Assembly (NCBI RefSeq): GCF_002967715.1
Contig: NZ_PUIA01000017.1
Coordinates: forward strand, 248,001 to 312,000
Reading direction: 5' to 3'
Source: Blastopirellula marina
Lineage (GTDB): Bacteria; Planctomycetota; Planctomycetia; Pirellulales; Pirellulaceae
DNA length: 64,000 nucleotides
A program made the position numbers and the translations under genes. The notes under the pieces were generated by a model. It worked only from the letters and a program-made list of their open reading frames with translations, did not search any database and was not told the origin of the DNA. Positions within the stretch are counted from its first letter, which is position 1, and the number at the start of each line of letters is the position of its first letter. Positions 26,109-34,696 of this stretch are shown here, piece by piece.

Positions 26109-26158
26109 GCGCGGATGGGCGCGGATGGGCGCGGATGGGCGCGGATGGGCGCGGATAG
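26109..26158. repeat. Tandem 10-base repeat GCGCGGATGG
   Basis: Four exact copies of GCGCGGATGG and one with a change (GCGCGGATAG) lie just downstream of rarA. They are preceded by an ACCGCGGACCT-like segment. Such CGCGGAT repeats are common between planctomycete genes. Confidence 0.8.
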
Positions 26159-26176
26159 GATGAGTGAATCCAAGCA

Positions 26177-26659
26177 GTGGGCATGCTATCAGGTGAATCT
26201 CGTTGGATGTATTGGGTAGGTACGGTGATCATCCTCGTGATCATCGGGATCCTGGCGGCTATTCTCAGGTACGTGAGCTTGTCCGGCAACGGTAAGGAAA
26301 GCGTCGACAACGAAAGGATCACTCTTGAGACCCGCAACATCACACGCTTTCGAGCAGAGATCGAAACGCTCGTCAGCGAACGCAAGTACCATCAAGCCAC
26401 CGAAGCGTTACTCACCACCGAAGTTACAACGTTGGTTGACCAGGCGGTAACTTCGAGAGACCTGCGCTGGATGGCCGTCTACGAAGATACACTCGTTTTA
26501 CCAGGCCTCGCGGAAAGCATCGTGATTCAATCTCGCTCTGCCGATTACTGGGTGATTCCCGGTACGTCGGATGCGATCATCGACGCAAGATGGCAAACGA
26601 CAGCCACTGATTTTGCGGAGCGGTTCAATCGTGGGCTTCAGCAGGCGAAGAAGGATTAG
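26177..26659 (+). CDS. Hypothetical single-pass membrane protein
   Basis: 160 residues. One membrane helix near the N-terminus (YWVGTVIILVIIGILAAIL) is followed by a soluble helical domain (RFRAEIETLVSERKYHQATE) and a mixed C-terminus. No family recognised. Start is GTG 26177 or ATG 26183; the difference is two residues. Confidence 0.6.
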   Translation: MGMLSGESRWMYWVGTVIILVIIGILAAILRYVSLSGNGKESVDNERITLETRNITRFRAEIETLVSERKYHQATEALLTTEVTTLVDQAVTSRDLRWMAVYEDTLVLPGLAESIVIQSRSADYWVIPGTSDAIIDARWQTTATDFAERFNRGLQQAKKD

Positions 26660-26778
26660 CCACCGAGGGTGGAAGTGCCACACGGATTCTCATTCACTTC
26701 TTATCCGCGACTTTCTGCGTAATCCGCGGTTCATCCCCTCTTTCCAACTCGCTGCGCTACTGACACCCTACTTAGGTG

Positions 26779-26797
26779 TGCCCTGCTTTTGAGGGCA
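26779..26797. repeat. Short palindrome in the convergent interval
   Basis: TGCCCTGCTTTTGAGGGCA forms a 6-bp stem between the gene ending at 26659 and the convergent gene ending at 26879. It is followed by GCTAGCAGGCTGCTGAAAA, a phrase often seen in bacterial intergenic repeats. It may be a transcript end; no clear T-run. Confidence 0.35.
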
Positions 26798-26878
26798 GCT
26801 AGCAGGCTGCTGAAAACCGGCCTTTGTGCGATTTGGCTGTTTGGTTACTATCTGCGAACGCTTGTTGAACTAGACAAG

Positions 26879-27124
26879 CTATGGGAACAACATGACCGTT
26901 GCGACGAGTGTCGCGATGATGCCCAGGATGCCGAAGATGATCCAGGCGACCGACTTCCCCGACCAGGGGCTCGTGTCGCGGATAATCGCGTGCAGACAGA
27001 TCGGGCAGACGTCGACGTCGTCGAAGATTTCGGCTCCGCATTCGGGGCAAATTATCGTCTCGTCCTGATCGTCTTCAGGCTCGTCGTCGATCCAATCTTC
27101 GTCGTAGTAATCGCTGTCGATCAT
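26879..27124 (-). CDS. Small zinc-ribbon membrane protein
   Basis: 81 residues: an acidic start (DSDYYDEDWIDDEPEDDQDE), a C4 zinc ribbon (CPECG at 26-30 and CPIC at 40-43) and one C-terminal membrane helix (VAWIIFGILGIIATLVATVM). The layout is a cytosolic zinc ribbon on a tail anchor. The function is unknown; similar small proteins are common in planctomycetes. Confidence 0.8.
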   Translation of the reverse strand: MIDSDYYDEDWIDDEPEDDQDETIICPECGAEIFDDVDVCPICLHAIIRDTSPWSGKSVAWIIFGILGIIATLVATVMLFP

Positions 27125-27228
27125 GTTCCTGGGATGGGTAAAGCAAAGTTAAGAGCACACCTCGGCATTATCAATCTTCGGCAGAAGGACCTGCCAGGGA
27201 TGAGCCGAAATCGTCAGGGAGGACGAAG

Positions 27229-28467
27229 GTGGAAACGATTAAAACCGCATGCATGGTCATCGTGCTGATGGCCATTGGTTACGGCGTCTACACCGTCTTG
27301 AATCAGCCGGAAGATGTCCCGCCAGAAGTGGCCGATGCCGGCGAAAGCATGGACCTCTCGCTGCCAGACTTCTCGCAAATGGCGATGCCTGGCGGTTCGT
27401 CGGCAACCTCCCCTGCCTCGCCGATGGGCACCTCAAGCACCGCTCCCAAGTTCGACGACAAAGGGTTCGCCAGCGGACGGTTGACCGCTCCGCAGTTGGG
27501 CCAATCCAGTGGCAACGTCCCCACGTTCGATCGTTCGATTCCCCATGAAAGCGAAGAGCTAACTCGGGCGGCCGAAGAGGCTGCACTAGCTGGAGCGAGC
27601 GAACTACCACCGCTGGGCAGCTCGGCACCTGGCAACCCGGCCAACGCCATGGCTTCCAGCGAAGCTCCCATCCCAACGTCCCCTGATACGTCGCGCACCG
27701 AACTGGCCTCGGTCTACAGCCAAGGCAACATGGGGGGCATGTCGAATCCAATGACCAGCAGCGGCGGCTCCTCGCAGTCGGCCGAACAATTTCAGGCCGA
27801 TTGGGACGAAGCCCAAGTTTACCTTCGCCAAAACGACCTGGTCGAAGCGACCCGGCGGCTGACCCCGTGGCGAAATCGACCGGAGCTGAATCCTTCGCAA
27901 AAGGAAATGCTGAACCTGCTGCTGAGCCAGTTGGCCGGTACGGTGGTTTACTCAACGCAGCACTCGCTCGAAGAACCCTACACCGTGGGCAGCGGCGAAA
28001 CGCTTGGCAGCATTGCTCAGCAGTTTCAAGTTCCTGAGATCCTGCTGCAGCGGATCAATGGCATTGCCGACCCCAACAGTTTGACGCCTGGTCAGAAGCT
28101 GAAAGTGCTACGTGGTCCCTTCAATGCGAAGGTCGACATGACGCACAATGAACTCACGCTGGAAATCGATGGCTGCTACGCCGGGCGGTTCCCCATCACT
28201 ATCGAGAATGGCGCGGTCATTCCGGCTGGTGTACATGAAGTGCTGCGGAAGGAAGCCAACCCGCAGTTCTACGACGAACAGGCCCAAAAGATCCTGACTG
28301 CCTCCGATCCGGCGAATCCGTACGGTGGCCACGCAGTGCATCTGGACGGCGGCATCGTCTTGCACGGCAGTGGCGGCCCAGGCGGCTCGATCAGCATGAG
28401 TTCGCGCGATTCGGAAGATATCTACGGGATTCTTTCGATCGGCTCGAAGGTAACCGTTCGCCGATAA
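27229..28467 (+). CDS. LysM domain and degenerate L,D-transpeptidase (YkuD-like) protein
   Basis: 412 residues. An N-terminal membrane anchor (ACMVIVLMAIGYGVYTVL) is followed by a Ser/Pro/Ala-rich linker, a helical repeat-like part (VYLRQNDLVEATRRLTPWRN), a LysM domain at about 250-295 (YTVGSGETLGSIAQQFQVPE to GQKLKVLRG) and a YkuD-like domain at about 300-412. In active enzymes the last part carries HG followed by SHGCIRM. Here HG is present at 379-380 but the second motif reads PGGSISM, with Ser387 in place of the nucleophilic Cys and with His and Arg also lost. The start is GTG 27229 after GGAGGAC. A terminator follows. Confidence 0.85.
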   Translation: METIKTACMVIVLMAIGYGVYTVLNQPEDVPPEVADAGESMDLSLPDFSQMAMPGGSSATSPASPMGTSSTAPKFDDKGFASGRLTAPQLGQSSGNVPTFDRSIPHESEELTRAAEEAALAGASELPPLGSSAPGNPANAMASSEAPIPTSPDTSRTELASVYSQGNMGGMSNPMTSSGGSSQSAEQFQADWDEAQVYLRQNDLVEATRRLTPWRNRPELNPSQKEMLNLLLSQLAGTVVYSTQHSLEEPYTVGSGETLGSIAQQFQVPEILLQRINGIADPNSLTPGQKLKVLRGPFNAKVDMTHNELTLEIDGCYAGRFPITIENGAVIPAGVHEVLRKEANPQFYDEQAQKILTASDPANPYGGHAVHLDGGIVLHGSGGPGGSISMSSRDSEDIYGILSIGSKVTVRR

Positions 28468-28502
28468 TTTGATTGCAGCCACCATCGCGGATAGCTTACG
28501 GT

Positions 28503-28530
28503 AAAGAGGTGCCATGTTGGCACCTCTTTT
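28503..28530 (+). terminator. Rho-independent terminator after the LysM/YkuD gene
   Basis: AAAGAGGTGCC (28503-28513), the loop ATGTT, GGCACCTCTTT (28519-28529), then another T: an 11-bp perfect stem ending in a short T-run, 35 bases after the stop at 28467. It includes the ATG at 28514, which argues against using that codon as start of the next gene. Confidence 0.8.
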
Positions 28531-28543
28531 CGATGGGGCCCTT

Positions 28544-29344
28544 ATGTCGGAATCGGCGACAACTCAAAGCACCTTATTAACCATACGCTGCTCTTGGGCG
28601 TTGCGGTGGTCCTTACGTGCCTTCCTCGTTTTGATCGCGATGATAGCGATCGGAATGGGTTGGATCAGCTATCAGATGCGGATGGGTCAGATGCACGACC
28701 GCATTGCCAAGAGGATTTCCACCCAAGGGGCAGTCGTCCGGTGGAAGCTGGAACGACAGGTTCCCGTTCAGCATTCGCCAGGAATAGCTGGAGTTAATTT
28801 TGCTTCCGCTTTCGTTAAGCAAAAAGGGGGACCTGACTGGATGAAACGCCTGGGAGCCGAATCGGCATTCCAGCGAATTGAATACATTTACTTTCGCGGT
28901 CACTCCGCGAAACAACTAGATGCGCTGCTTGAGGAAATTGAGCCGCTCGGCAGACTCAAAGGATTCAGCACCGACGGTGTTCCTGTTTCGGAAGCCCAGG
29001 TCGAGCGAATTCTAAACACGCTTGAAATCGAATCGCTGGGTATCTCCGAGACGTCGATCGGACGACGGCCGATGCCTTTCCTGCGTGATAGCAAACTTAC
29101 CTGGCTGAGCTTTCATCGAACGCAGCTTTCCGATGTCGCCCTGGATGATCTTCCCGAAACGCTCACTTACTTCGATGCAACCAGGACAAGGATTACCGAC
29201 GAAGGATTACCGAAATTCGCAAGACTTAAAAATCTAAACACATTGATCCTGCGAAGAACACCAACCAGTCGTGAAGCGATTGAAAAGCTTCAAAGCGAAA
29301 TGCCGTGGTGTGAGATCCGCTGGGCACCACTGACAAAACCATGA
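28544..29344 (+). CDS. Single-pass membrane LRR-like protein, paralogue 1 of 4
   Basis: 266 residues from ATG 28544. Start 28514 lies inside a terminator and is rejected. A cytoplasmic basic segment leads to a membrane helix (RAFLVLIAMIAIGMGWISYQ) and an outside domain ending in leucine-rich-like repeats (LTWLSFHRTQLSDVALDDLP, LTYFDATRTRITDEGLPKFA, LNTLILRRTPTSREAIEKLQ). It closes with MPWCEIRWAPL, a closing motif repeated in the next two copies and, more loosely, in the fourth. The stop codon overlaps the start of the next gene by ATGA. The function is unknown; LRR domains usually bind proteins. Confidence 0.75.
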   Translation: MSESATTQSTLLTIRCSWALRWSLRAFLVLIAMIAIGMGWISYQMRMGQMHDRIAKRISTQGAVVRWKLERQVPVQHSPGIAGVNFASAFVKQKGGPDWMKRLGAESAFQRIEYIYFRGHSAKQLDALLEEIEPLGRLKGFSTDGVPVSEAQVERILNTLEIESLGISETSIGRRPMPFLRDSKLTWLSFHRTQLSDVALDDLPETLTYFDATRTRITDEGLPKFARLKNLNTLILRRTPTSREAIEKLQSEMPWCEIRWAPLTKP

Positions 29345-30207
29345 GTGCTTCGGAAGCCACCCACGAAACGAGCGTCACTGAAGCGACGCACTCCAAACGC
29401 CCCTGGCGGGTGCGCTGGTCGCTACGGACTTCGATCGCCGTGATCACGTTGGTCTGTATCGCGTCCGCCTGGTCGACGTATCGCTTTCGCATTGGGCAAA
29501 CGCACGACGACGTGGGGCGTCAGTTGGCGACCATCGGGGAGTACGCGGCATGGAGACCAGGCGTCAATGTGCAGTGGCAGTACGAGCAATCCGTACGAAC
29601 GAAGATTCCTGTGGTCTTTAAGGGAGGCGTCGCCACGATCAGCGGCGCGACCGAAATAACCCGGCAAGTGAAGCAGACACCTACCTGGATGGAACAGTTG
29701 GGCATGAACCTGATGTTCCAACGCATCAAAAGCGTACGAGTGAACGCCCTATTACCGCCGGACAAGTTTGACGAGCTCGTCGATCAGATCTGCCGATTGG
29801 ATCGCGTCGAGTCGTTGTACTTCGGTTCCGCGAACACGACACAGCAACTCAGTCATCGCGATTTGGAGAGGATCCTTTCCCACACGCAAGTCGACGAGCT
29901 ATATGCGATGCACTGTCCCTTGGACGTCGGGTCGATTCCGGCGCTTCGCCAGTCGCAACTTAAAATCCTGCAACTTTCCCATACCTGGTTCGACGATGCG
30001 GCCGTACGCGATTTGCCCAACACGCTAACCTCGTTGTCTTTGGAACGAACGCACGTGACCGACGCAGGCTTGCCGGAATTCGAGCGTCTTCACCGGCTAG
30101 AGTATTTAAACCTCAAACGAACGCCGACCAGTGAGGAAGCCATCGAGAACTTGCGCGGAGCGATGCCGTGGTGCGAGGTCGTCTGGGAACCGCTGAAACA
30201 ACCATGA
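29341..30207 (+). CDS. Single-pass membrane LRR-like protein, paralogue 2 of 4
   Basis: 288 residues. Same plan: RWSLRTSIAVITLVCIASAW spans the membrane, followed by FRIGQTHDDVGRQLATIGEY, a region with WMEQLGMNLMFQRIKSVRV, and LRR-like repeats (LKILQLSHTWFDDAAVRDLP, LTSLSLERTHVTDAGLPEFE, LEYLNLKRTPTSEEAIENLR). It ends MPWCEVVWEPLKQP. Both ends overlap neighbours by four bases (ATGA), which implies translational coupling. Confidence 0.75.
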   Translation: MSASEATHETSVTEATHSKRPWRVRWSLRTSIAVITLVCIASAWSTYRFRIGQTHDDVGRQLATIGEYAAWRPGVNVQWQYEQSVRTKIPVVFKGGVATISGATEITRQVKQTPTWMEQLGMNLMFQRIKSVRVNALLPPDKFDELVDQICRLDRVESLYFGSANTTQQLSHRDLERILSHTQVDELYAMHCPLDVGSIPALRQSQLKILQLSHTWFDDAAVRDLPNTLTSLSLERTHVTDAGLPEFERLHRLEYLNLKRTPTSEEAIENLRGAMPWCEVVWEPLKQP

Positions 30208-31121
30208 GCTCTCCTGAACCAACGACCGAAGCCCAAACGAACGAGAAGCCTCACCGGCGCTGGTTGCCGGTGCGGTGGTCGATGCGTGTCATGATTGGTT
30301 TCGTCACGCTTCTATGCGGTGTGCTCGCCTGGCTGGGGCACATTTGGCATCTGGGGCAAGTGCACGACGAAGTGGGCACGGCGATTGAAATGACGTACGC
30401 CGAAAAGATACGAAACATTGGTTCCACGGGCGTCCAGTGGAAGCTTTCCGAAAAGCTGAAGTTAAGCTTCGGTACGCCTGGTTCGATCATGACGATGCAA
30501 ACCACGGTCAGGCATGTCCCTCCATGGATGCGTGTCACCAGCTTCGATTACTTCTGGCAGCGTATCGACACCATTCATCTGCATACGGACATGCAGCCCA
30601 AACAAATGGAGGTCGCCGTCGCGCAGATCCCCCGGCTCGATCATCTCTGCACGCTTAATATTGGCGGCCAAGATTTTCCCGAAGAGAAGTTAGCCGCCAT
30701 GGTTGGTTCGATCCGCCTCGATCAACTCATTGCTACGCATGCATCCCTCGGCACCGGCCCCATGCCGTGGCTGCGGCACACGCGGCTGAAAGAGTTGAAC
30801 CTTTCGTACACGCAGTTCTCGGACGCCGCGGTGGATGACTTGCCGATGACGCTCGAAAGGTTGGAACTGGAAGAGACCCAGATCACCGACGACGGTGTGG
30901 CCAAGCTGACGAAGCTGAAACGCCTGAAGGTGTTGATCCTTCGCGACACACATGTCAGTAAAGAGGCCTACCTGAAGCTGAAGGAAGAACTGCCCGACTG
31001 CTGGATTGACTGGGACCCTTTCGAGACGCCTGAGCAAATACAGCAGCGGCGCGAGAACCAGCGCCGCGAACGTCGCCTGGAATATGAGCGGCAGCAACGT
31101 ATCTCGGTGAAGCAGAATTGA
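30204..31121 (+). CDS. Single-pass membrane LRR-like protein, paralogue 3 of 4
   Basis: 305 residues from ATG 30204, which overlaps the previous stop; the frame is open to 30168 but that part overlaps paralogue 2. Membrane helix at RWSMRVMIGFVTLLCGVLAW, then WHLGQVHDEVG and LRR-like repeats (LKELNLSYTQFSDAAVDDLP, LERLELEETQITDDGVAKLT, LKVLILRDTHVSKEAYLKLK). Unlike its siblings it has a long basic/Gln-rich tail (PEQIQQRRENQRRERRLEYE) after the usual closing LPDCWIDWDPF. Confidence 0.72.
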   Translation: MSSPEPTTEAQTNEKPHRRWLPVRWSMRVMIGFVTLLCGVLAWLGHIWHLGQVHDEVGTAIEMTYAEKIRNIGSTGVQWKLSEKLKLSFGTPGSIMTMQTTVRHVPPWMRVTSFDYFWQRIDTIHLHTDMQPKQMEVAVAQIPRLDHLCTLNIGGQDFPEEKLAAMVGSIRLDQLIATHASLGTGPMPWLRHTRLKELNLSYTQFSDAAVDDLPMTLERLELEETQITDDGVAKLTKLKRLKVLILRDTHVSKEAYLKLKEELPDCWIDWDPFETPEQIQQRRENQRRERRLEYERQQRISVKQN

Positions 31122-31123
31122 AA

Positions 31124-31993
31124 ATGAACCAGTCCAGCGAACCTTTGCCATCCGATACCCACACGCAAAAGAAGCCGAAAGCGGGTCGCCGTTGGTTGCG
31201 GTGGTCGATGCGTACGTTCTTTGTTGCGGTGACGCTTGTCTGCATTGGCTTCGGCCTGATTGGGCGACAGTTATACATTGGCATGGTGCATGCCGATGTG
31301 GGGAGGCAGTTGACGCTGCCGCCGGTTGATTCGTCGATTCCCTACGGTTTGCCTTCAGAAGAGAGTGTCTTTATCGGCTGGACGATTCCTCAGGAACCGG
31401 TCGGACGCATTGACTTAGCTCAAACTAATACGCTCCCCACCTGGATGAAACAAACCAACAGCGACGTCTTCTTCCGACGGCTCGACCGTGTTCATATCAC
31501 CGCCGACATTTCGGACCACGAATTGGAATTCGCCTTCGAGCAGATTCATCGCCTGGGTGAACTTCGTGAACTGGTGATCGGTCGGCAACTTCCGAGCTCG
31601 GAGTTGGATCGCCTGTTGTCACCGTTAAGGATTCAAAAGCTCGTCCTTCAATCTGATCCAGATTTAGAAGACCCTTATCCGTTCTTAGAAGAAATCGGCG
31701 TCGAGGAGTTGGTCATCCAATGGGCTCCGTTAGTCGCTACCTATAATCTTCCCCACTCTCTCAAGCGACTCGACGTCACAGGTTGCGAAATCGACGACGA
31801 GTCCCTCAGTAGGTTTGTTTGGCTAGAAAACCTGGAAGAGCTTGATCTGAGTTATACCCAGGTAACGCAGGAAGGTGTCGAAGAGCTACAGCAGCAGATG
31901 CCTGAGTGCAAGATAATCTGGAAACCACTGATCGATTACAGTGGGCGAGGACGACGAGTGCCAAGTAACCGCCGGTCACGATCCTCTTTTTAA
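31124..31993 (+). CDS. Single-pass membrane LRR-like protein, paralogue 4 of 4
   Basis: 289 residues from ATG 31124, two bases after the preceding stop; a TTG at 31118 is in frame but less likely. RWSMRTFFVAVTLVCIGFGL is the membrane helix, then GMVHADVGRQL and a region with WMKQTNSDVFFRRLDRVHIT. The LRR-like section is the most diverged of the four (LKRLDVTGCEIDDESLSRFV, LEELDLSYTQVTQEGVEELQ) and ends MPECKIIWKPL plus a basic tail. Confidence 0.7.
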   Translation: MNQSSEPLPSDTHTQKKPKAGRRWLRWSMRTFFVAVTLVCIGFGLIGRQLYIGMVHADVGRQLTLPPVDSSIPYGLPSEESVFIGWTIPQEPVGRIDLAQTNTLPTWMKQTNSDVFFRRLDRVHITADISDHELEFAFEQIHRLGELRELVIGRQLPSSELDRLLSPLRIQKLVLQSDPDLEDPYPFLEEIGVEELVIQWAPLVATYNLPHSLKRLDVTGCEIDDESLSRFVWLENLEELDLSYTQVTQEGVEELQQQMPECKIIWKPLIDYSGRGRRVPSNRRSRSSF

Positions 31994-32036
31994 GGATCGA
32001 GAGGAATCGAATTCGGTTCGAGACTGTCTTTAACAG

Positions 32037-32844
<808 letters not shown>

Positions 32845-32852
<8 letters not shown>

Positions 32853-34548
32853 AACGGAGGGCCTCGACCGGGTGAAGTCGTGCGGCGCGAATCGCAGGCA
32901 GCACACTCGCCAGCACGGCAATCAACATCGCCCCAAACACGACCATGGCGATCGCGGAAGGCTCGACGATGGTGGGGATTTCCTGAAAGTAATAGATCGT
33001 CGGATCAAACACTTCCTGCCCGGTGATCATCTCGATCAGCTTGGCGACGTGGTTGATGTTCCAAACGAATAGCAATCCGAGAATACAGCCGACGCCGGAA
33101 CCCACGATGCCCAGCGAGAGCCCGTAGCCGACGAAGATGCTCATGATCCCGCTACCGCTGGCACCCAGCGATTTGAGGATGCCGATGTCTTTGGTCTTCT
33201 CGACCACGATCATGTAGAACGTCGCCAGAATTCCGAAGCCAGCCACACCGATGATCAAAAACAGCAGGATGTTGAGGATCGTCTTTTCCATTTGCACGGC
33301 GGCCAACAGCGGCCCCTGCATGTCTTTCCAGCTTTGAATGCGGAAAGGATGCGTTTCGGCTGGGAAGGCAGCCCGCAGGTTGTTGGTGAACTTGTTCAGA
33401 TCGACGCCTGGCTTCAAGCGAATTTGAATTGTGGAGACGGCGGTGCCCAGTTCCGGGTGCGTCATGTAACGCAGCGACTGAAGCTTGCTCAGCGGAACGA
33501 ACGCGAAGCCGGCATCGTATTCGTTCATCTTGCTTTCGTAGAAGTCGACGACGGTGAAGGTCGCGCTGACGGCTTTGGGTGGGCTCTCGGCCGAGGGGAA
33601 CGTCACGCGAACGTCGTCGCCGGGAACGGCCAGGAAGTAATCTTTCACTTCCCCTTCGGCGTCACGCTGACGAATACTGGCGACAGCCATCCCCAGAATG
33701 ATGCCGGGGGCCTGATGCTTCATCGGATCGAAGGTCTGGCTCTTGGGTTGATCGTGCCGCTGGGCGAAGGGGTCGCCACCCTTGTTGGGATCGACCTGCT
33801 TGCTCCCCTGCATGGCGATGCGCGCGGCCAGGTCGGCTGGCGGTGCCCCAGGCAGTGGTGGTGCGTCCGGGTCGTCGGCGAACTTGGGAGTTACCAGCGG
33901 AGCCGGCTCGTCGGTGTTCTCTTCGAGCGGGCTATCGATCGCAGCGAGTTCGTTGGGGTTGGTGCGTCGCGGCATGTGGCCGGTTTGATGCATCGTTTCG
34001 AAACGTCGCATCTCGGCTTCCAGCTCTTGCTGGTAGGCGATCTTCTGGCGGCGATACTCCCAGCCTGAATCGACCAGGGGAGAGTTCTCGGGGCCTTCGT
34101 ATCCCATTTCTTTCAGGTTGAAGTCGACCTGCTGGCGGTTGGCCGGGTGCTTCAAGTACTTCGAGAAGTCGCTGACGTTATTGTATGTTTCGTCATCGAT
34201 ACCGATAAGGGTGACCTGCCGCGGAAGCCATTGATCGCGAACGCGAATGCTCATCATCGACGGCACATGCACGGTACACGTCATGTTCTCGATGTCGTCA
34301 CCGGCCACTTCGCGGACGGCGGCCATGTGCTTTTCCCACTGGTAGAAACCATCCAGACTGTGGCTTTCCATGACGACGTCGGAAAGGATGCCGTGCAGGC
34401 GAACGTGCATCTCGTGCGAGAAGCCTGACATGACGGCGTTGACCACGACCATGGTGGCCACGCCCAGCGTCACGCTAATGATCGACGCCAGGGCAATCCA
34501 ACGCGTCTTCAGGTAACGCAGACAGAGCATCAACTTGTACATTGCCAA
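32845..34548 (-). CDS. LolC/LolE-type ABC transporter permease
   Basis: 567 residues. An N-terminal membrane helix (WIALASIISVTLGVATMVVV), a large periplasmic domain (MacB_PCD type) and three C-terminal helices (TILNILLFLIIGVAGFGILA, ILGLLFVWNINHVAK region, AIAMVVFGAMLIAVLASVLP) give the FtsX/LolC topology, ending ARLHPVEALRYE as in the family. It is longer than the usual ~400 residues because of a Pro/Asp/Gln-rich insertion at about residues 155-280 in the periplasmic domain. It is cotranscribed with the overlapping ATPase. Confidence 0.92.
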
Positions 34549-34571
34549 TCCTTCGGCAAACGCGGCACTCT

Positions 34572-34676
34572 AATCGGGTTACCTCTCCCGTGTGCCACTG
34601 GCCTCTGGCCAGTGCGATGGGGGAAGAAAACGTCAACCTAGGGAGCACTGGCCAGAGGCCAATGGCACCCCGATTG
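34572..34676. repeat. Long inverted repeat between lysS and the Lol-type operon
   Basis: GTGCCACTGGCCTCTGGCCAGTGC at 34592-34615 and its near-perfect reverse complement at 34645-34668 (one mismatch), with outer arms AATCGGG and CCCGATT. Each inner arm is itself a palindrome (CACTGGCC/GGCCAGTG). This is a REP-doublet-like element. Confidence 0.8.
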
Positions 34677-34696
34677 AACCTTCAACGGGCATGCAA

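Noticed and set aside
26779-26825. Insertion-sequence remnant suggested by GCTAGCAGGCTGCTGAAAA
   Set aside because: Only this short phrase is seen; no transposase fragments or terminal repeats nearby.
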